Below the pieces are notes generated by a model that searched no databases, was not told the DNA's origin, and saw only the letters and a program-made list of their open reading frames with translations. Positions 35,434 to 44,034 of a stretch of 64,000 nt of DNA are shown here, piece after piece. Within the stretch, counting starts at the first letter, position 1. Every line of letters starts with the position of its first letter. A program made the translations under genes and the position numbers. This DNA comes from Variovorax sp. V93 (GTDB lineage Bacteria; Pseudomonadota; Gammaproteobacteria; Burkholderiales; Burkholderiaceae_C). The DNA is taken from contig NZ_AP028669.1 of NCBI RefSeq assembly GCF_041154485.1, forward strand, positions 5,063,001 to 5,127,000, written 5' to 3'.

Positions 35434-36858
35434 TTAGCTTGGCGTGAGCGGCGCCGTTGCCGCAGTCGCCGCCGGCGGCAGGTGCACCCGGGCCAGCAGC
35501 CCCGGCCCGCCGCCACCTTCTGCCTCATCGCGGTTGCGCAGCTCGACGCGCAGGCCATGCCGCTCGGCGGCCGTGCGCGCAATCGCCAGCCCGAGCCCGC
35601 TGCCGCCGGCCGGAGCGCCCGGCACGCGAAAGAAGCGGTCGAACACGCGGCCGATCGACGAGGCCGGAATGCCCGGCCCGTTGTCGAGCACGTCGACCAC
35701 TGCATGGCCGTCGACCTCGTGCAGCCGCACGTCGACCACGCCGCCTTCGGGCGCATAGCGCAGCGCGTTGTCGATCAGGTTGTCGAACACGCTGCGCAGC
35801 TCGGCGGCCGGCGCCTGCACCACGGGCGCGATCGAGCCCTCGAAACCGATGTCCACGCGCCGCGCGTCGGCCAGCACCATCAGCTGGCTCACGCTCTCGC
35901 GCAGCAGGGTTTCGATGTCGACCGCTTCGCGCGAGGGCGCGAGCGGGCGTCCCGGCGCGTCCTGCCGCGAGAGGCTCAGCAACTGCTCGATCAGGTGCTG
36001 CGCGCGCGTGACGCCGGCCTCGAGCTGGTTGAAGCGCTCGGTGGCTTCGCCGGCGGGCACGTGCGCGCGCAGGTTCTCGATCTGCAGGCCGATCGCGGCC
36101 ATCGGCGTGCGCAGCTCGTGAGCCGCGTCCTGCACGAAGCGGCGCTGCGTGGCGAAGGCACTGCGCACGCGCGACAGCAGGTGGTTGAACGCGTGGACCA
36201 GCGGCGCGATCTCGTCCGGCACGCGCGCCAGCGACAGCTCGGTGGGGCGGCGCTCGTCCTGCGAGGCCACGTCGCGCGCCACCGCGCGCAGCGAGCGCGA
36301 AGCCGCCGACACGATGAGCCAGAGGATCAGCAAGGCCAGCGGCAGCAGCAGCGCGATGGGCAGTCCTTCGAGCAGCGCGCGGCGCAGCGCCCGGCGCCGG
36401 CGGTAGTCCTCGTTCTGCAGCACCTGCACGCGCGGCTGGTCGGCGCGCGGCCCGGCCTCGGCCGTGAACACGCGCCAGCGCGACGGCGTGGGCGCATCGG
36501 CGCGCGCATCGCTGAAACCCGGCCGCGGCTGCAGCGGCACCACGGCCAGCGGCGGCCAGGAAACCGCGCGCAGCGTGCGGCCATCGGCGCTCCAGAGCTG
36601 GACCACGAAGGAGCCGCGCACCAGGGCGGCATTGCCGTCGAGCGGGCGCGGGGTCCCGGACTGGCCGCTGCCCGCATAGGAATCGGCCACCAGCCGCATC
36701 TGCTCGTCGAGCGCGTTGTGCACCAGGTCGCCATAGGCCACGAAGGTGAACCACGCCGTGAGCGCCGCCGCCACCAGGTGCAGCGTGACGAGCCAGAACA
36801 GCAGTTGGGTGCGCAGCGAGCGCGGGCGCCACCAGCGGCCGCCGCGCACAGAGGTCAT
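35434..36858 (-). CDS. Sensor histidine kinase (QseC-like)
   Basis: 474 residues. Two membrane helices (LFWLVTLHLVAAALTAWFTF and LPIALLLPLALLILWLIVSA) enclose a ~130-residue periplasmic sensor. Then HAMP-like segment, H-box FVQDAAHELRTPMAAIGLQ with the phospho-accepting His, N-box FDNLIDNALRYAPEGG, G-boxes DNGPGIP and GGSGLGLAIA. Family: OmpR-partner kinases of the QseC/TctE type. GGAGG before ATG at 36858 sets the start. Its partner RR gene stops 61 bases upstream. Signal unknown. Confidence 0.93.
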   Translation of the reverse strand: MTSVRGGRWWRPRSLRTQLLFWLVTLHLVAAALTAWFTFVAYGDLVHNALDEQMRLVADSYAGSGQSGTPRPLDGNAALVRGSFVVQLWSADGRTLRAVSWPPLAVVPLQPRPGFSDARADAPTPSRWRVFTAEAGPRADQPRVQVLQNEDYRRRRALRRALLEGLPIALLLPLALLILWLIVSAASRSLRAVARDVASQDERRPTELSLARVPDEIAPLVHAFNHLLSRVRSAFATQRRFVQDAAHELRTPMAAIGLQIENLRAHVPAGEATERFNQLEAGVTRAQHLIEQLLSLSRQDAPGRPLAPSREAVDIETLLRESVSQLMVLADARRVDIGFEGSIAPVVQAPAAELRSVFDNLIDNALRYAPEGGVVDVRLHEVDGHAVVDVLDNGPGIPASSIGRVFDRFFRVPGAPAGGSGLGLAIARTAAERHGLRVELRNRDEAEGGGGPGLLARVHLPPAATAATAPLTPS

Positions 36859-36919
36859 TGGCAAACCTCCGTGCTTCGCACTGCGGTGCGAGCCCCCTTC
36901 GGAGCGGCCGGGCGGGGGC

Positions 36920-37576
36920 TCATGCCGCAACGCGCCAGCCGAGCCCGCGCACGTTGCGGATCGAATCGGCGCCGAGCTTGCGGCGCATGCCGTGGATCAG
37001 CACGTCGATGGCGTTGCTGGTCACTTCCTCGCCCCAGCCGTAGATGCGGTTCTCGAGCTGCTCGCGCGAAAGGATGGCGCCGGGCCGCTCGAGCAGGGCG
37101 TGCAGCAGCGCGAACTCGCGCGCGGTGAGCGCCTCGCGCGCCCCATCGACCAGCACCTCGCGCGTGGTGAGGTCGAGCTGCATCGTGCTGCCGCCGATCA
37201 GCGAATGCGCGGCGCCGTCGCGCCGGCGCACCACGGCCCGCATGCGCGCGAGCAGTTCGCGGAACTCGAAGGGCTTCCGCAGGTAGTCGTCGGCGCCCAG
37301 GTCGAGGCTGTGGATGCGGTCGTCCAGGCCGTCGCGCGCGGTGAGCACCAGCACCGGCGTGGCGTCGCCGCGTTCGCGCGCGCGGCGCAGCACCTCGGTG
37401 CCGTCCTGCCGCGGCAGGCCCAGGTCGAGCAGCACGCAGGTGTAGCCGCCGTCGCCGAGCGCGCTTTGCGCCAGTTCGCCGTCGCGCACCCAGTCGGCCG
37501 ACCAGCCTGCGCCCTCGAGCGCCTGCTTCAGGCTGCGCCCGATCATCTCGTCGTCTTCCACCAGCAGCACACGCAT
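36920..37576 (-). CDS. OmpR-family response regulator (QseB-like)
   Basis: 218 residues. Receiver domain MRVLLVEDDEMIGRSL with phospho-acceptor Asp51 (VLLDLGLP), conserved LTARD and KPF. C-terminal winged helix LTAREFALLHALLERPGAILSREQL and SNAIDVLIHGMRRKL. Upstream of the kinase gene on the same strand, forming a two-component operon. An 11-bp-spaced direct repeat 86 bases upstream is a candidate autoregulatory box. Confidence 0.94.
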   Translation of the reverse strand: MRVLLVEDDEMIGRSLKQALEGAGWSADWVRDGELAQSALGDGGYTCVLLDLGLPRQDGTEVLRRARERGDATPVLVLTARDGLDDRIHSLDLGADDYLRKPFEFRELLARMRAVVRRRDGAAHSLIGGSTMQLDLTTREVLVDGAREALTAREFALLHALLERPGAILSREQLENRIYGWGEEVTSNAIDVLIHGMRRKLGADSIRNVRGLGWRVAA

Positions 37577-37661
37577 TGCGGCGACTCCTTGGGCGCCAAG
37601 GTAGCACGCGATCGGGATGACCGGTAGTGTCCTGCGCCGCGGCGCAGCGTAGGGGCGAAGT

Positions 37662-37677
37662 CTTAGGCGGGGCTTAG
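37662..37677. promoter_or_regulatory. Candidate response-regulator box (direct repeat CTTAG-N6-CTTAG)
   Basis: CTTAG at 37662-37666 and CTTAG at 37673-37677, start-to-start 11 bp, the spacing used by OmpR-family regulators such as QseB and PmrA. It lies ~86 bases before the response regulator start and overlaps the stop codon of the AlkX-like gene. A looser copy (AGCTTGGCGTGAG region, 35430-35450) precedes the repeat-containing secreted protein. Confidence 0.45.
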
Positions 37678-38781
37678 CACGCGGACTTCGTGCCGCTCGC
37701 CCTCGCCATCCGCTGCAAAGGCCAGCAGGCGCATGGCCTCTTCCTGCACGCCGAGCCGCTCGGCCTTCGGCCAGCGGGTGAAGGGCTCCAGCACCACCGT
37801 GGCCGTGTTGTTCTTCGCGCGCTCGATCTTCCAGACGCCCGCGACGAAGCCGTCGAGCAGCACCGTGCCACGCACGATGCCGTTGGCAGTGAACACGCGG
37901 GCGCGGTGCGCCTCGCTCATCACGCGGCTGCGGTCGGCATGCGAGAGCAGCAGGTTGTCCCATTCGGCGACGAGGCGCGGCGGCGCGGGCGTGTCGGGCC
38001 CGGGGCGCGGCGCGCGCGGCAGGTCGAACAGTTCCTGGCCCTGCTCGCCGATGAAGCTGCGCAGCTGCGGCCGGAGGCGCTCGGCCACGGCCTTCCAGCC
38101 CGCGAGGCCCGACCATGCGCCGGCATCGGCGAGTGTGGCGGGGCCGAAGGCTGCGAGGTAGCGCAGCAGCAGCTCGTCCTGCGTGGCCGGTGCGGCATCG
38201 GCGGCGGATTCTCCGAGCCACTGTGCGATGGGCTGCAGCCGTGCGTTCTGGTGCGAGTTCCAGCTGCCCGCGGGCGGCAGGTGCACCAGCGGCACACTGT
38301 TGCGGATGAGTGCGGCGAGCGAGGCGGGCTCGCGGTCTTTCCAGCGCGCCGCAAGGGCCCGGCCGAGTTCGGAGCTGGTGAGCGGGCCTTCGCGCAGCAG
38401 CGCGAGGCCCGCCTGCACCACCACCGCACGGTCGATGCCTTCGAGCGCCCGCGCGTGGCTGCTGCCCTGCAATCCGCGCTGGTGCACGGGTTCGAGCAGC
38501 GGCCGCCAGGCCAGCGCATCCGATGCGGCCATCAGGTGCAGCGTCGCGCGCATCGTCGACATGCGCACGACGCGGCGCTGCTTGAGGGCTTCGGTCAACT
38601 GCTCGCGGCGAAAGCCTTCGAGCCGGCTCCACAGGCCGATGTAGGGCGGGTTCGGCGCCTGCGCCTGCAGCCCCGCGAGCTTTTCGATGGCCTGCGCGGG
38701 CGTCGCCTTGCGCCGCTCCAGCAGCATCTGCCGCGCCAGCGTGGCCCGGTTCAGCGCGCGCTGGCTCAGCACCACGGCCAT
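37663..38781 (-). CDS. Winged-helix DNA-binding protein, AlkZ/AlkX-like DNA glycosylase family
   Basis: 372 residues. HTH_42 family: LEKRRKATPAQAIEKLAGLQAQ-type N-terminus (here RRKATPAQAIEKLAGLQAQ), then PNPPYIGLWSRLEGFRREQL, RVVRMSTMRATLHLM, LDGFVAGVWKIER. The LQAQ segment corresponds in position to the Q-x-Q catalytic region of AlkZ/YcaQ glycosylases that unhook DNA interstrand crosslinks. Activity is by family only. ATG at 38781 is preferred over a TTG two codons earlier. Same strand as the pseudouridine synthase, 10 bases downstream of it. Confidence 0.8.
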   Translation of the reverse strand: MAVVLSQRALNRATLARQMLLERRKATPAQAIEKLAGLQAQAPNPPYIGLWSRLEGFRREQLTEALKQRRVVRMSTMRATLHLMAASDALAWRPLLEPVHQRGLQGSSHARALEGIDRAVVVQAGLALLREGPLTSSELGRALAARWKDREPASLAALIRNSVPLVHLPPAGSWNSHQNARLQPIAQWLGESAADAAPATQDELLLRYLAAFGPATLADAGAWSGLAGWKAVAERLRPQLRSFIGEQGQELFDLPRAPRPGPDTPAPPRLVAEWDNLLLSHADRSRVMSEAHRARVFTANGIVRGTVLLDGFVAGVWKIERAKNNTATVVLEPFTRWPKAERLGVQEEAMRLLAFAADGEGERHEVRVLSPA

Positions 38782-38791
38782 CGGCAACGGC

Positions 38792-39613
38792 TCAGAACTT
38801 CTCGTGCGGAGCGAGGTAGCGCCACTGCCCCACGGGCAGGTTGCCGAGCATCACACGGCCGATGCGCACGCGCTTCAGGCCCACCACCTTCAGGCCGACC
38901 AGCTCGCACATGCGGCGGATCTGGCGCTTCTTGCCCTCGGTGAGCACGAAGCGCAATTGCTCGGGGTTCTGCCATTCGACCCGTGCCGGCTTGAGCGGCT
39001 GGCCGTCGAGGCTCAGGCCGTGGCGCAGCCTGGCGAGCATTGCGGGCGGGAAGACCGCCTGCACATTGGTCGTGACGGGATCGTCGTCGTCCATGCGCAC
39101 CAGCTGCCCGGTGGGCGCGGGCTGGCCCAGGCCGTGGTAGGCCACGCGCACCAGGTACTCCTTCTCCATCACCGAGTCTTCGCCGATCAGCTGGCGCGCG
39201 ATGCGCCCGTCCTGCGTCATCACCAGCAGGCCGATGGAATCGATGTCGAGCCGCCCGCACGGCGCCAGGCCGCGCAGCTGCTGCGGGCTGAAGAAGAAGC
39301 GCGCGTTGTCCTCGGCCCAGCGGTTCTGCGGCGTGAAGAGCGTCACCGCGGGCTCGTGGCCGTCCTCGGCCTGGCCGCTCACGTAGCCGATGGGCTTGTT
39401 GATGAGGATGGTGACCTGCGTCGCCTGCTGGCCCTTGGCGGCCTTGTCGATCTCGATGCGGTCGGACGGCGTGACCTTCACGCCCATTTCGGCCGGCTTG
39501 CCGTTCACCTTCACCCAGCCGTTGGCGATCCATTCGTCGGCCTCGCGGCGCGAGCAGAGGCCGAGCTCGGCCATGCGTTTGTTGAGGCGGATCGGGGCGG
39601 GGGCGTCGGTCAT
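38792..39613 (-). CDS. rluF: 23S rRNA pseudouridine synthase, RluF-like
   Basis: 273 residues. S4 RNA-binding domain ([30 protein letters not shown]), then catalytic [11 protein letters not shown] with Asp123, plus the motifs [10 protein letters not shown] and [28 protein letters not shown]. The order and size fit RluF (U2604 of 23S rRNA). RluB/RluE relatives are alternatives. The ATG at 39613 follows other family members. Divergent from the glycolipid-synthase operon, 143 bases between starts. Confidence 0.88.
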   Translation of the reverse strand: MTDAPAPIRLNKRMAELGLCSRREADEWIANGWVKVNGKPAEMGVKVTPSDRIEIDKAAKGQQATQVTILINKPIGYVSGQAEDGHEPAVTLFTPQNRWAEDNARFFFSPQQLRGLAPCGRLDIDSIGLLVMTQDGRIARQLIGEDSVMEKEYLVRVAYHGLGQPAPTGQLVRMDDDDPVTTNVQAVFPPAMLARLRHGLSLDGQPLKPARVEWQNPEQLRFVLTEGKKRQIRRMCELVGLKVVGLKRVRIGRVMLGNLPVGQWRYLAPHEKF

Positions 39614-39756
39614 GCGGGGCGCGGTCGGTTGGGGGCGGGTCACGCCCGGTGAAGCGGTGCGCAGCCGCATTTTCGCCGATGGGCGGCCGCCCGCGGGATG
39701 TGTCGCAATGCATGGGGATAATGCGCGCCAATGGCCCGCCGACGGCCCGGACCCGC

Positions 39757-40896
39757 ATGACCAAAATCCTGATCCTCAGCGTGAGCGCCGGCAACGGCCA
39801 CGTGCGCGCAGCGCAAGCCCTCGAAGCCGCGATGCAATCGGCCCCGCCGCACACGGCGGTCCACATCGATGCCATGGCCCACGTGGCCGGCGGCTTCCGC
39901 AAGGTGTACACCGACTGGTACATCCAGCTCGTGAACCGCGCGCCCGAGCTGTGGTCCTACCTGCACCAGCGCACCGACGCCACGCCGCACCACGCGCCTT
40001 CGCAGCGCCTGCGCCGCGGCATCGAGCGGCTGAGCACCGGCGCCCTGCTGCGCGAGATCCGCCGCGAGAAGCCCGACGCCGTGATCTGCACCCACTTCCT
40101 GCCGGCCGAGCTGCTGATGCGCGAGCGCAACCGCGGCCGCATCGACTACCCGGTGTGGCTGCAGATCACCGACTACGACCTGCACAACATGTGGCTGGTG
40201 CCGGGCATGGCAGGCTACCTGGCCGCGACGGAGGAAGTGGCCTTCAGGCTGCAAGCGCGCGGCATTCCCGCGGAGCGCATCCACGTGACCGGCATCCCGG
40301 TGATGCCGGCCTTCTCCGAGCCTGACGCGCCGGCGCTCGCGCGCAATGCCTGCGCCGCGGCGCTCGGCCTCGATCCCGCACGGCCGGTGCTGCTGATGGC
40401 GTCGGGCGGTGCAGGCGTCGGCGACCTGGCGAGCATGGTCGAGCGCGTGCTTTCGCTCGGCGGCGACAGCGGCTTGCAGGTGATTGCCGTGGCCGGCCGC
40501 AACGCCGAGGCGCACGGCAAGCTGCAGGCCCTGGCCGCGCGCCATCCGGGGCGCGTGGTCGCCATCGGCTTCACCCACGAGATGCACAGGCTCATGGCGG
40601 CGGCCGACCTGGTCGTGACCAAGCCCGGCGGGCTCACGGTGTCGGAGTGCCTGGCGCTCGGCAAGCCGATGCTGCTGATTTCGCCGATTCCGGGGCAGGA
40701 AGAGCACAACGCCGGCTTCCTGATGGAAGAAGGCGCGGGCTGGCTGGCCTACGACGCCATCGGCCTCGACTACAAGGTGGCACGCCTGATGGCCGACCCC
40801 GCCAAGCTCGCGGACATGGCCGAATGCAGCCGCGCGCTCGGCAAGCCGCGCGCGGCGGCCGCGGTGCTGCGCCACGTGCTGGGCGAAGCCGCATGA
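39757..40896 (+). CDS. Galactosyldiacylglycerol synthase-like glycosyltransferase (MGDG synthase family)
   Basis: 379 residues. Opening [25 protein letters not shown] is the MGDG-synthase N-terminal domain; [14 protein letters not shown] and [24 protein letters not shown] follow. The C-terminal GT28 half has [50 protein letters not shown] and [11 protein letters not shown], the UDP-sugar-binding signature (GGxTxxE type, here KPGGLTVSE). Such enzymes add hexose to diacylglycerol, often when phosphate is scarce. Start ATG 39757; a more upstream ATG (39720) gives a non-family extension. Coupled by ATGA to the next gene. Confidence 0.87.
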   Translation: MTKILILSVSAGNGHVRAAQALEAAMQSAPPHTAVHIDAMAHVAGGFRKVYTDWYIQLVNRAPELWSYLHQRTDATPHHAPSQRLRRGIERLSTGALLREIRREKPDAVICTHFLPAELLMRERNRGRIDYPVWLQITDYDLHNMWLVPGMAGYLAATEEVAFRLQARGIPAERIHVTGIPVMPAFSEPDAPALARNACAAALGLDPARPVLLMASGGAGVGDLASMVERVLSLGGDSGLQVIAVAGRNAEAHGKLQALAARHPGRVVAIGFTHEMHRLMAAADLVVTKPGGLTVSECLALGKPMLLISPIPGQEEHNAGFLMEEGAGWLAYDAIGLDYKVARLMADPAKLADMAECSRALGKPRAAAAVLRHVLGEAA

Positions 40897-41384
40897 CGGG
40901 CGCCGTGGAGAAAACGGGCGTGGCCCGCACGCTCGGCTACCTGGCATGGGTGGTGGTGATGGCCTTCTTCTTCGCCAATGCCGAGATCCAGATCGAAGGC
41001 GGCGCCGGCTGGGCCACCTCGCTGCCCACCTGGCGCATCGAGAACAGCATCTGGCTCGACATCTTCTGGGGCGGGCGCGCGATGACGGGCTACCACGCCT
41101 GGGTCTTCACCTTCATGGTGCTGGTGTTCCTGGCGCCGCTGGCCTTCAACGGACGCTGGACGTGGCGCGATTTCGGGCTGGCCGTGGCCGGCCTGATCGT
41201 GTTCTGGGTCTGCGAGGACTTCCTCTGGTTCCTCATCAACCCGGCCTTCGGCTGGGCGCGCTTCAATGCGGTGGATGCCTTCTGGCACAAGCACTGGATC
41301 TGGGGCGCGCCGGTCGACTACTGGGGCGGCCTGGCGGTGGCCCTGCTGATTTTGGTGACGCGGCATTGGCGGCGCGCGAAATGA
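40893..41384 (+). CDS. Small integral membrane protein in glycolipid operon
   Basis: 163 residues with about four predicted membrane helices (TLGYLAWVVVMAFFFANA; AWVFTFMVLVFLAPLAF; FGLAVAGLIVFWVCEDFLWFLINP; YWGGLAVALLILVTR). Trp-rich conserved-looking motifs WEDFLWF-like (WVCEDFLWFLINPAFGWARFN) and AFWHKHWIWGAPVDYWGGL are notable. Not recognised as a named family. Overlaps the genes on both sides by four bases (ATGA each), so it is made stoichiometrically with the glycosyltransferase and the phosphatase. May anchor or flip the glycolipid product; function unknown. Confidence 0.75.
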   Translation: MTGAVEKTGVARTLGYLAWVVVMAFFFANAEIQIEGGAGWATSLPTWRIENSIWLDIFWGGRAMTGYHAWVFTFMVLVFLAPLAFNGRWTWRDFGLAVAGLIVFWVCEDFLWFLINPAFGWARFNAVDAFWHKHWIWGAPVDYWGGLAVALLILVTRHWRRAK

Positions 41385-41959
41385 GCGCAAGGAAGCACAA
41401 GCGCAGGAACGGCAGCGGCGCCGCCGCGGCGCACGCCGTGCCGCGCCCCGGGCACTGGGCCGATCCGCTCGACGCGCTCGGCGTCGAGAACCTGCACCGC
41501 ATCACGCCCACGCTGTACCGCAGCGCGCAGCCGCGCATCGCCAACGTGGCGGCGCTGAAGGCGCTGGGCATCGGCACCACCGTGAGCCTGCGCTCCTTCA
41601 ACGACGATCGGAAGGTGTTCGCGGGCAGCGGCATCCGCCTGGTGCGCGTGCCGATCAACACCTGGTCGATCGACGACGCCAAGGTGCTGCGCGCGCTGGT
41701 GGCCATTCGCGAGGCCGAGAAGCAGGGGCCGGTGCTGATCCACTGCATGCACGGCGCCGACCGCACCGGCGTGGTCGCGGCGGCCTACCGCATGGCGGTG
41801 CAGGGCTGGGACAAGGAAAGCGCGCGCCAGGAGATGTTCCGCGGCGGCTACGGCTACCACACGCTCTGGCGCAACATCCCGCGCTACATCGATCGCTTCG
41901 ATGCAGAGAAGATGGGCCATGCGCTGGCCCACGCACCGACGGTTCCCGCGGTGTCCTGA
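41381..41959 (+). CDS. Dual-specificity-type protein/lipid phosphatase
   Basis: 192 residues. The catalytic P-loop HCMHGADRTG (Cys122, Arg128) is intact, and LYRSAQPRIANVAALKALGIGTTVSLRS is the family N-terminal segment (TLYRSAQP seen in DSP-like and PTPMT1/PgpA-like phosphatases). A possible general-acid Asp lies around NTWSIDD (residues 93-99). Basic N-terminus (ARKHKRR). Last gene of the three-gene coupled operon. Substrate could be phosphatidyl-type lipid phosphate or protein; the operon context favours a lipid. Not proven. Confidence 0.85.
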   Translation: MSARKHKRRNGSGAAAAHAVPRPGHWADPLDALGVENLHRITPTLYRSAQPRIANVAALKALGIGTTVSLRSFNDDRKVFAGSGIRLVRVPINTWSIDDAKVLRALVAIREAEKQGPVLIHCMHGADRTGVVAAAYRMAVQGWDKESARQEMFRGGYGYHTLWRNIPRYIDRFDAEKMGHALAHAPTVPAVS

Positions 41960-42059
41960 AGGCGTCTGCAGCTTTCGCACGCCGCTCCTATACTGGCCGC
42001 CCCGTGGCCCTGGGCCACCTTCGAACCTGCCTCTTTCACGAGGCTCAAGGGGCTCATCC

Positions 42060-43190
42060 ATGGCACTGCAACTGCGCTCCCTCATCCGTGCGAACGGCGA
42101 ACTCGAACTCTCGCTGCACGACGAGCCGATTCCCGAACCCCAGGCGCACGAGGTCGTGATCCGCGTCGAGGCCTCGCCGATGAATCCGTCGGACCTGGGC
42201 CTGCTGTTCGGTGCGGCCGACATGGGCACTGCCAAGGTCTCCGGCACGCCCGAGCGGCCGATCGTCACGGCCGCCGTGCCCGAACGCGCCATGCCGGCCA
42301 TGGCCGGGCGGCTGGACCAGTCGATGCCGGTCGGCAACGAAGGCGCCGGCGTGGTGGTGAAGGCCGGTTCGTCGCCCGCGGCGCAGGCGCTGCTGGGCAA
42401 GACGGTGGCCGCGATCGGTGGCGCGATGTATTCGCAGTACCGCGCGGTGGCCGCGGCCCAGTGCCTGGAACTGCCCGCGGGCACCGCGCCGGCCGAAGGC
42501 GCGTCGTGCTTCGTGAACCCGCTCACTTCGCTGGGCATGGTCGAGACGATGCGGCGCGAAGGCCACAAGGCGCTGGTGCACACGGCCGCCGCATCCAACC
42601 TGGGCCAGATGCTCAACAAGATCTGCCAGAAGGACGGCATCGCGCTGGTCAACATCGTGCGCAAGCCCGAGCAGGAAGCACTGCTGCGCGGCATCGGCGC
42701 GAAGTACGTGTGCAACGCGAGTTCGCCCACCTTCCTCGACGACCTGACGCAGGCCCTGGTCGAGACCGGCGCCACGCTGGCCTTCGATGCCACGGGCGGC
42801 GGCAAGCTCGCGGGCCAGATCCTCGGCTGCATGGAAGCGGCGCTGAACCGCACCGCCAAGGAATACAGCCGCTACGGCTCGACCACGCACAAGCAGGTCT
42901 ACATCTACGGCGGCCTGGACCGCTCGCCGACGGAGTTCGTGCGCAACTTCGGCATGGCGTGGGGCATGGGCGGGTGGCTGCTGTTTCCGTTCCTGCAGAA
43001 GCTCGGGGACGAAGGCGCGCAGCGGCTGAAGGCGCGCGTGGTGGCGGAGTTGAAGACCACGTTTGCGAGCCATTACACGCGGGAGGTTTCGCTGCTCGAG
43101 GCCTTGCAGCTCGATGCGATCGGGGTGTATGGGAAGCAGGCGACGGGGGAGAAATTTCTGCTCAATCCGAACAAGGGCGTGGCGGCTTGA
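42060..43190 (+). CDS. Zinc-independent medium-chain dehydrogenase/reductase
   Basis: 376 residues. N-terminal half has MNPSDLGLLFGAADMG and VGNEGAGVVVKAGSSPAAQALLGKTVAAIGGAMYSQYRAV; the middle carries NPLTSLGMVETMRREGHKALVHTAAASNLGQMLNKICQKDGIALVNIV and then a dinucleotide-binding turn around FDATGGGKLAGQIL. Zinc-ligand Cys cluster absent. Related to the MDR superfamily; NAD(P)H-dependent, substrate unknown. Separated by 100 bases from the phosphatase gene, with no visible coupling; followed by a REP-type repeat. Confidence 0.85.
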   Translation: MALQLRSLIRANGELELSLHDEPIPEPQAHEVVIRVEASPMNPSDLGLLFGAADMGTAKVSGTPERPIVTAAVPERAMPAMAGRLDQSMPVGNEGAGVVVKAGSSPAAQALLGKTVAAIGGAMYSQYRAVAAAQCLELPAGTAPAEGASCFVNPLTSLGMVETMRREGHKALVHTAAASNLGQMLNKICQKDGIALVNIVRKPEQEALLRGIGAKYVCNASSPTFLDDLTQALVETGATLAFDATGGGKLAGQILGCMEAALNRTAKEYSRYGSTTHKQVYIYGGLDRSPTEFVRNFGMAWGMGGWLLFPFLQKLGDEGAQRLKARVVAELKTTFASHYTREVSLLEALQLDAIGVYGKQATGEKFLLNPNKGVAA

Positions 43191-43198
43191 ATGCCGCT

Positions 43199-43304
43199 GC
43201 CCTCACCCCTGCCCTCTCCCGGAGGGAGAGGGAGCAATAGCCCGACACCATCTCGCCGCTCCGTCTTGTCCCCTCTCCCTCCGGGAGAGGGCTAGGGTGA
43301 GGGC
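43199..43304. repeat. Paired REP-like palindromes
   Basis: Two hairpins, CCCTCTCCCGGAGGGAGAGG (43212-43231, plus one more G) and CCCTCTCCCTCCGGGAGAGG (43271-43290, plus G), are themselves inverted relative to one another with CCCTCACCCC / GGGTGAGGG outer parts. The whole unit 43199-43304 is one nested inverted repeat between the convergent dehydrogenase and kdpE, a typical place for REP/BIME elements. Confidence 0.8.
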
Positions 43305-43337
43305 TCTGTGCCCCCGACAAAGCGCGGCGCCCGCCAG

Positions 43338-44030
43338 CTAAACCACCAACCGATACCCCACGGCCGTTTCGGTCAGCAAATGCCGCGGCTGCGCCGGATC
43401 CGCTTCCAGCTTCTGCCGCAAATGCCCCATGTAGATGCGCAGATAGTGGCTCTGGTCGGTATGCGACGGGCCCCATACCTCGCGCAGCAGTTGGCGCTGC
43501 GTGAGCACGCGGCCGGCGTTGGCGACCAGCACTGACAGCAATCGGTACTCGGTCGGCGTCAGGTGCACCTCGGCACCTGTGCGGCGCACGATGCGCGCGG
43601 CGCGGTCCAGTTCGACCTCGCCGAAACGGAACACCGCTTCTGCCGTTTCGTCGCCGCCCGCCGCGCGCGGCCGGCGCAGGTTGGCGCGCACGCGCGCGAG
43701 CAGCTCGCCGGTGCCGAAGGGCTTGGTCAGGTAGTCGTCGGCGCCGGCATCGAGCGCGGCGATCTTGTCGGCCTCGTCGCTGCGCGCGGACAGCACGATG
43801 ATCGGCACGGCCGACCAGCCCCGCACATCGCGGATCAGGGAGACGCCATCGCCATCGGGCAGGCCGAGGTCGAGCACCAGCAGGTCGGGCTGGCGCGTGC
43901 CGGCCGCTGCGAGCCCGTCGCGCAGCGTGCCGGCCTCATGCACCAGCCAGCCTTCGGCCTCGAGCGCACCGCGCACGAAGCGCCGGATCTGCGGCTCGTC
44001 CTCGATCACGATGGCGGTGGGCGATGGCAT
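43338..44030 (-). CDS. kdpE: KDP operon response regulator KdpE
   Basis: 230 residues, OmpR family. Receiver: AIVIEDEPQIRRFVRGALEAEGW with Asp54 in LLVLDLGLPDGDG, LSARSDEADKIAALDAGADDYLTKPFGTGELLARVR. Effector: HLTPTEYRLLSVLVANAGRVLTQRQLLREVWG and the wing YLRIYMGHLRQKLEADPAQPRHLLTETAVGYRL, all strongly KdpE. ATG at 44030 lies 4 bases after kdpD's stop. Activates kdp when K+ is limiting or turgor falls, after phosphorylation by KdpD. A candidate site for it lies at 51735-51750. Confidence 0.95.
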   Translation of the reverse strand: MPSPTAIVIEDEPQIRRFVRGALEAEGWLVHEAGTLRDGLAAAGTRQPDLLVLDLGLPDGDGVSLIRDVRGWSAVPIIVLSARSDEADKIAALDAGADDYLTKPFGTGELLARVRANLRRPRAAGGDETAEAVFRFGEVELDRAARIVRRTGAEVHLTPTEYRLLSVLVANAGRVLTQRQLLREVWGPSHTDQSHYLRIYMGHLRQKLEADPAQPRHLLTETAVGYRLVV

Positions 44031-44034
44031 GGAT

